From an uncultured Verrucomicrobiota bacterium (GTDB lineage: Bacteria; Verrucomicrobiota; Kiritimatiellia; Kiritimatiellales; Tichowtungiaceae), in NCBI GenBank assembly GCA_903826865.1, contig CAIKGD010000016.1, forward strand, positions 25,885 to 89,884: a DNA stretch of 64,000 nucleotides. Direction: 5' to 3'. Positions within the stretch are counted from its first letter, which is position 1; each line of letters opens with the position of its first letter. The translations under genes and the position numbers were made by a program. A model generated the notes under the pieces. The model did no database searches, was not told the DNA's origin, and worked only from the letters and a program-made list of their open reading frames with translations. Shown here one piece after another: positions 60,601 to 64,000 of the stretch.

Positions 60601-61016
60601 CTGATGCCAAAGCCGCGCCTTTGCCGGATGGATACAACAAGACCGTTATGGAGATTCAGTACCGGTTCGCGGAAGAAGTTCGCCATCGTGAGGCCGAACG
60701 CGCTTACACGGCCAACCTGACCCACGGCCAACATTACGTTTTGCGGGAATTGCGGATGTTGTTTGAAATCACTGAAAACGAGGAAATCAAACAGAACGTC
60801 AACATTCTAGAAAAGGTGCTTCGTGGCACTCTGACCGGTGCGGTGCAGCGGGAACTGAATCAAATGCGCCGCAATAGTGTGACGGGTGACAGCCTCCTCA
60901 AAAGCCTGATCAGAATCTATGACCAGCATAATTTGAAGGACGCCTCCACCCGACGCAGTCTTGAAGCGGAAGACCGCCCGGTTCCCCGGATCATTTGTAG
61001 CGAAGCGTTCGTGTGA
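57669..61016 (+). CDS. PLD-nuclease/SNF2-type helicase fusion
   Basis: PLD motif LHAKAYI...VGSSNLTLAGL; SDVVGLGKSYIGAAI, LIDESHNLR, LTATPRNKSAWD, RFGRIDRIG. Confidence 0.93.
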   Translation: MPTHDIIDNRTEKLVDHLNQMLGSSERARFAVGYLFLSGLTSVAKRLLAMKELRLLIGNTTNKETVELLAEGYKRLDLAAEEMEKQVYPKRTEAGKMAGETAGNLRNAVEWMDQTDEAQELIEGLIRMIEEKRLKVRVYTKGRLHAKAYICDYGKVFDLVGKEMDRHEKGIAVVGSSNLTLAGLTHNTELNVVVQGNQNHKELVRWFDALWDESPDFDETLMAELKESWAAAQVRPYDIYMKTLYALVRDRLENEDDQELLWDDDIFRKLASFQKVAVRQAVQIVRDYGGAFVSDVVGLGKSYIGAAIVKHFERTDHARPLIICPAPLVEMWERYNEFYQLNARVLSMGFLREDDDAGVTMLLNDVKFKDRDFVLIDESHNLRHSDTQRYKVVQSFLSTGRRCCLLTATPRNKSAWDVYHQIKLFHQDDRTDLPVDPPNLKEYFKLIDKGERKLPDLLTNILIRRTRQHILRWYGFDSETHEPVDPGRFQEYLQGRRKAYVLVAGKHQFFPKRELETIEYSIEDTYQGLYQELRGYLGKPRKDKGQKLRAGELTYARFGLWHYVKDGSQKKEPYLSLQRAGANLRGLMRVLLFKRFESSVFAFQQTIKRLLLVNERFLAALNGGMIPAGEDAQAILYESDKLNEEQIVDALRKLPGRYSVEDFNVDLLKQHVEHDIELLKKVQALVLPITPEKDAKLQTLKTRLSAVPLKGAKRLIFTEYADTARYLYENLNPDGKYPDIEVIFSGDKSKEKVVGRFAPKANPEYRFAKDEAELMMVIATDVLAEGLNLQDCDNIINYDLHWNPVRLIQRFGRIDRIGSEHQKVFGFNFLPELGIEKNLGLREKLHNRIQEIHDTIGEDAAILDLSEQINEEAMFAVYETQGGKAVQLDLWGSADDDGFLDLNEAEEILRQLRKDNPAEYDRVANLRDGIRTARSSLERGLYVFCQAGRFQQLFLLDEKGEIVSRDIPRVVGAVKCAPDAKAAPLPDGYNKTVMEIQYRFAEEVRHREAERAYTANLTHGQHYVLRELRMLFEITENEEIKQNVNILEKVLRGTLTGAVQRELNQMRRNSVTGDSLLKSLIRIYDQHNLKDASTRRSLEAEDRPVPRIICSEAFV

Positions 61017-61047
61017 TCTAAGGCGCACGGACTGTTTATCCGACCCT

Positions 61048-61061
61048 CCCGTTTGATTTTT
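61048..61061 (+). repeat. 14-bp direct repeat copy 2 (CCCGTTTGATTTTT)
   Basis: Identical to 50446-50459; immediately after the last cassette gene. Confidence 0.6.
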
Positions 61062-61281
61062 AGACGGTGGCTTAGAAAAAATTTTACTTTTTTTTCCGCC
61101 CGTTAATTCCGTTCCATTCCGCCCCATGTCGCGTCATTCCATTTCGTGTCGGTTTCTTCCTGTTGCACCCCGGCTGCGTTCCATTTCCTTTATATAGTAA
61201 AGGCCGCTTCCTCCGGTTGATTCCGCCCCTTTGGGTAGAGCCCCATGTTTTTTTTAACTCTAACCTATAAGGAGCGGACAT

Positions 61282-63384
61282 ATGCTACACGCCATTAAAA
61301 ATCTCGCATCGAACCAAACCAAACCGTGCAACCCCTGGGAGGTCAAAACAGTTGCCCCGCCGAAATCCGAATGGAGCAGGCCCGATCTCGACCACTGCTT
61401 TTATTCCGGATTCGAGGGTTTGCTTTCCGGGATGCGCATCGACTCAAAAAACAATCCCGCCGTCCGTCTGCACTGGATCGTTGCCGACTACGATGGCCGG
61501 ATTGATCAGCATGCGCGTGACACTGTTCTCGACCACTGCGTTGATTTCCGTCCGCAGTATATCAGCAAAACTATTTCTGGCGGTGCCCGGCTGCTCTGGC
61601 GGCTCGAAGCACCTTTCCTGCTCCATAGCAACGACCTGACTATCCGGCTCATGCAGCATGTCCGCAAAAAGCTGGGGCTCTCTAAGATCATGGTCGGGCT
61701 GGACACCGCCGCCTTTGGAAATCCCTGCCAGTACTACGAAGCCGGCACGGACTGGGTTCAGCTTTCCGGCGGCGTGATCCCGGCAAACTTTATGATGCAG
61801 TGGGCTGTTGAATCCTCTCATCAATACGACTGGCACAAACTGGGCCCTGTTATTCCTATCGAACCCATCGCCGACGAAGTGGAACGGCAATATCCCGGTC
61901 GGTGGACCGGCGATTTTGACATCGGCAGACGCGGCGTTCGCTTTTGGGATTCCTCGGCGGACAACGAGACGGCGGCGATCGTGCGTGATTCCGGTATGCA
62001 ATGTTTCACCGGTGGACAGGCCTTTGTTCCGTGGTCGGCAATTCTCGGGCGTTCCTTCGTCAATAAATTTGAAGCGGATCGTGTTGGCGGCGCCATTGAA
62101 GACATCTGGTTTGACGGCCGCGATTATTGGCACCGGCATCCTGACGGCACATGGAATTCTTTGTGCAAAAACGATACCGGCCTCGAACTCAAAGTTGCCA
62201 AGGGTCTGCGGATGTCTAAATCCCGCAACGACAACTTTACCGAAATCGACAAAGCCCTCCAGCATATCCATAAATATCAGCGTATTACTTGTGCTGCGCC
62301 TCTGATTCATCGTCCGAAAGGCATTATTCACCTTAATGGTCTCCGCATCCTCAACACCTCCACCGCTTCAGTTTGCCAACCTTCGGAAAAACAGGGGATC
62401 GATCCCGCCGCCGATTTCCCGTGGTTACTTTCGTATTTCTCCACCTTCTTCGATCCGGTTGAGCAGTTGGATTATTTTTATGCGTGGTTGCGCCGCTGGT
62501 ATAAATCCGCCCTCGACAACCGCATGCTTCCCGGACAGGCTTCCTTCTTCGCCGGCGTTCCGAACACTGGAAAGACGCTGCTCTCTACCGTTATCCTTTC
62601 CCGTATCTTCGGTGGGCATACGGATGCGTCATCATTCCTCTCCGGCGACGACAATTTCAACTCCCACCTTTTCCAGTCCGCCGTCTGGGCAGTCGACGAT
62701 ATTGTCCCGCTGACCGACCATCGCTCGCATCAGAAATTTTCAGCGCTGATCAAAAAAATGGCGGCCAACCGTACCTTTTCCATCCGGGAAAAATTCAAGG
62801 TCGATAAAACAATCGAATGGAACGGGCGAGTGGTTGTCACCTGTAACACCGACCCCGAATCCATACGAATCCTGCCGGACGTTGACCTTTCCAACCGCGA
62901 CAAGATCAACCTTTTCCGAGTGGCGGAGCGGGACACATTCGCATTTCCGCGCGATGTCGCCGATATCATCCAGACTGAATTACCGTTCTTTCTGCGTTGG
63001 CTTCTTGACTGGACACCGCCGGATCACGTTCTGGGCGATTCACGCTACGGGGTTCAAACGTACTGCGAAGCGTCTTTGTTTGAAGCGGCACGGCATTCAT
63101 CCAGTGCCTATTCCTTCCTCGAGGTCTTACTGAAGTTTTTCGAAGGCCAGACTTCCAATGTGTGGACAGGTTCGGCGACGGATTTGTTAACGGCTATGCT
63201 CAGCGATCAGGACGGCTTGGCCGGTATTGCTGCTAAATACACCACCCGCCAAGTCGGCCGGGAATTATCCAAGCTGGCATCTCAGGGTTATCCGCTTACT
63301 CAGCGACGACATCATGCTACGCGGATTTGGGATATTGACATCGTTCGGATTCGCGAAGGTGAAGGGGATACGACGCCTTTTTAA
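61282..63384 (+). CDS. Primase-helicase of a mobile element (AEP-like N-terminus + SF3/AAA helicase)
   Basis: HWIVADYDGR acidic motif; FFAGVPNTGKTLLSTVILSRIFGG Walker A; AVWAVDDIVPLTD; VVVTCNTDPESIRILPDVDLSNRDKINLF. Confidence 0.8.
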   Translation: MLHAIKNLASNQTKPCNPWEVKTVAPPKSEWSRPDLDHCFYSGFEGLLSGMRIDSKNNPAVRLHWIVADYDGRIDQHARDTVLDHCVDFRPQYISKTISGGARLLWRLEAPFLLHSNDLTIRLMQHVRKKLGLSKIMVGLDTAAFGNPCQYYEAGTDWVQLSGGVIPANFMMQWAVESSHQYDWHKLGPVIPIEPIADEVERQYPGRWTGDFDIGRRGVRFWDSSADNETAAIVRDSGMQCFTGGQAFVPWSAILGRSFVNKFEADRVGGAIEDIWFDGRDYWHRHPDGTWNSLCKNDTGLELKVAKGLRMSKSRNDNFTEIDKALQHIHKYQRITCAAPLIHRPKGIIHLNGLRILNTSTASVCQPSEKQGIDPAADFPWLLSYFSTFFDPVEQLDYFYAWLRRWYKSALDNRMLPGQASFFAGVPNTGKTLLSTVILSRIFGGHTDASSFLSGDDNFNSHLFQSAVWAVDDIVPLTDHRSHQKFSALIKKMAANRTFSIREKFKVDKTIEWNGRVVVTCNTDPESIRILPDVDLSNRDKINLFRVAERDTFAFPRDVADIIQTELPFFLRWLLDWTPPDHVLGDSRYGVQTYCEASLFEAARHSSSAYSFLEVLLKFFEGQTSNVWTGSATDLLTAMLSDQDGLAGIAAKYTTRQVGRELSKLASQGYPLTQRRHHATRIWDIDIVRIREGEGDTTPF

Positions 63385-63406
63385 TCAAATCCTGGACACC
63401 TGTTTC

Positions 63407-63436
63407 GACCGCCTGCATCAGGGCGGTCTTTTTATT
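63407..63436 (+). terminator. Rho-independent terminator after primase-helicase
   Basis: GACCGCC-tgcatcag-GGCGGTC-TTTTTATT. Confidence 0.85.
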
Positions 63437-63443
63437 GTCGGGC

Positions 63444-63624
63444 GCGTCATTTGCGTCGTTTGTGTCGTGCGTCATCATCATTTAAAAAGTTACCCTGTAA
63501 TTGCACGGTATGCAGAACGGCAGTTATCTCTATTCTCTATACTTCTATTTATAATGGTAATAATGACGCAGATGACGCAGACCAATAGGGACGGGGGTTT
63601 CCTGCGCGTCATCATCCGCGTCAT
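63444..63624. repeat. Iteron-like GCGTCAT array in both orientations
   Basis: GCGTCAT at 63444, 63469, 63606, 63618; ATGACGC at 63563, 63572; near-copies at 63453 and 63462. Confidence 0.7.
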
Positions 63625-63700
63625 TTCTCCCATAACTCCCATCTGTCCTATTTAGGTTTCAGGTTCCGATTTTCAGGTTTCCAAACTCCGGAGGATTCCT

Positions 63701-64000
63701 ATGCGTTGTCATAATTGCCGTCACCACGAAGCCATCCTGCGAGGCGACTTCGATTCCAAACCTTGGAACGAGACTCCTTGTGCCGCCTGCAAGCTGGGTG
63801 AGGATACGTTCTATTCCGTTCCGTTTGACGAAGAGAATCCTCCTGTCGTTGCAACGCGGCAGGCTTCCGACAGTCCGTTGATTCCCGCGGATGTGCTGGC
63901 TCAATTCGTACAGGGGTTTCTTTCTTTGCCTTCCGAGCTGCGCGACATCGTTGCTTGGCGTTATCAGGGTGTGTCGTACAAAGAGATTGCACAGCGTCAG
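63701..64000 (+). CDS. Partial ORF: CxxC...CxxC zinc finger plus sigma-70 region 4-like HTH (runs off window)
   Basis: MRCHNCRHHEAIL...CAACKLGED...LSLPSELRDIVAWRYQGVSYKEIAQRQ; RBS ggagg; not in ORF track because no stop in window. Confidence 0.75.
   Translation, partial: MRCHNCRHHEAILRGDFDSKPWNETPCAACKLGEDTFYSVPFDEENPPVVATRQASDSPLIPADVLAQFVQGFLSLPSELRDIVAWRYQGVSYKEIAQRQ

Noticed and set aside
50593-61016. Assignment to BREX, DISARM or Gabija
   Set aside because: No PglZ/BrxC/BrxL, no DrmA/DrmB and no UvrD-like partner within the window; only partial component similarity.
63227-63655. 142-aa ORF covering the GCGTCAT array
   Set aside because: Overlaps the primase C-terminus in another frame and the terminator; repeat-driven translation, not supported as a gene.
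1-64000. CRISPR array, rRNA operon or transposase gene
   Set aside because: No regular repeat-spacer structure, no rRNA-like sequence and no transposase motif recognised in the window.

Overview
This 64-kb bacterial window opens at dnaA/dnaN with a candidate oriC. Gene content and style suggest a PVC-type (Kiritimatiellae/Verrucomicrobia-like) chromosome, but taxonomy was not tested. Most of the first 48 kb is housekeeping: dnaA, dnaN, secA, two trpB paralogs, trpF, trpC, gmk, nrdR, lnt, prfB, rsmA, pdxA, thrH, RNA helicases, a secretin, and tRNAs Gln, Asp, Pro, Ser and Thr. Two accessory regions stand out. (1) About 14.9-20.9 kb holds a Fic protein, a controller/C5-methyltransferase/MvaI-BcnI-type endonuclease operon with a recognisable C-box, a convergent vsr, and an AbrB-Doc toxin-antitoxin pair. 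(2) From 48.8 kb to the window end there is an integrative element next to tRNA-Thr. It has a tyrosine integrase and a tight four-gene candidate defense cassette: Eco57I-like N6A methylase, AAA/TOPRIM OLD-like ATPase, AlbA_2/ATPase protein, and PLD-SNF2 helicase. These are followed by a primase-helicase, an iteron-like GCGTCAT array and a zinc-finger/sigma-region-4-like ORF cut by the window edge. The cassette is bracketed by a 14-bp direct repeat. Other observations include a 37-aa protein made only of K, A and V after its Met, an apparently undescribed '..YxW' repeat domain shared by two secreted proteins, a Zn-ribbon/PTS-EIIA fusion, and degenerate 9-bp- and 7-bp-period repeats, one of them in frame inside the island methylase. 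All family calls come from reading motifs; no database search was run.
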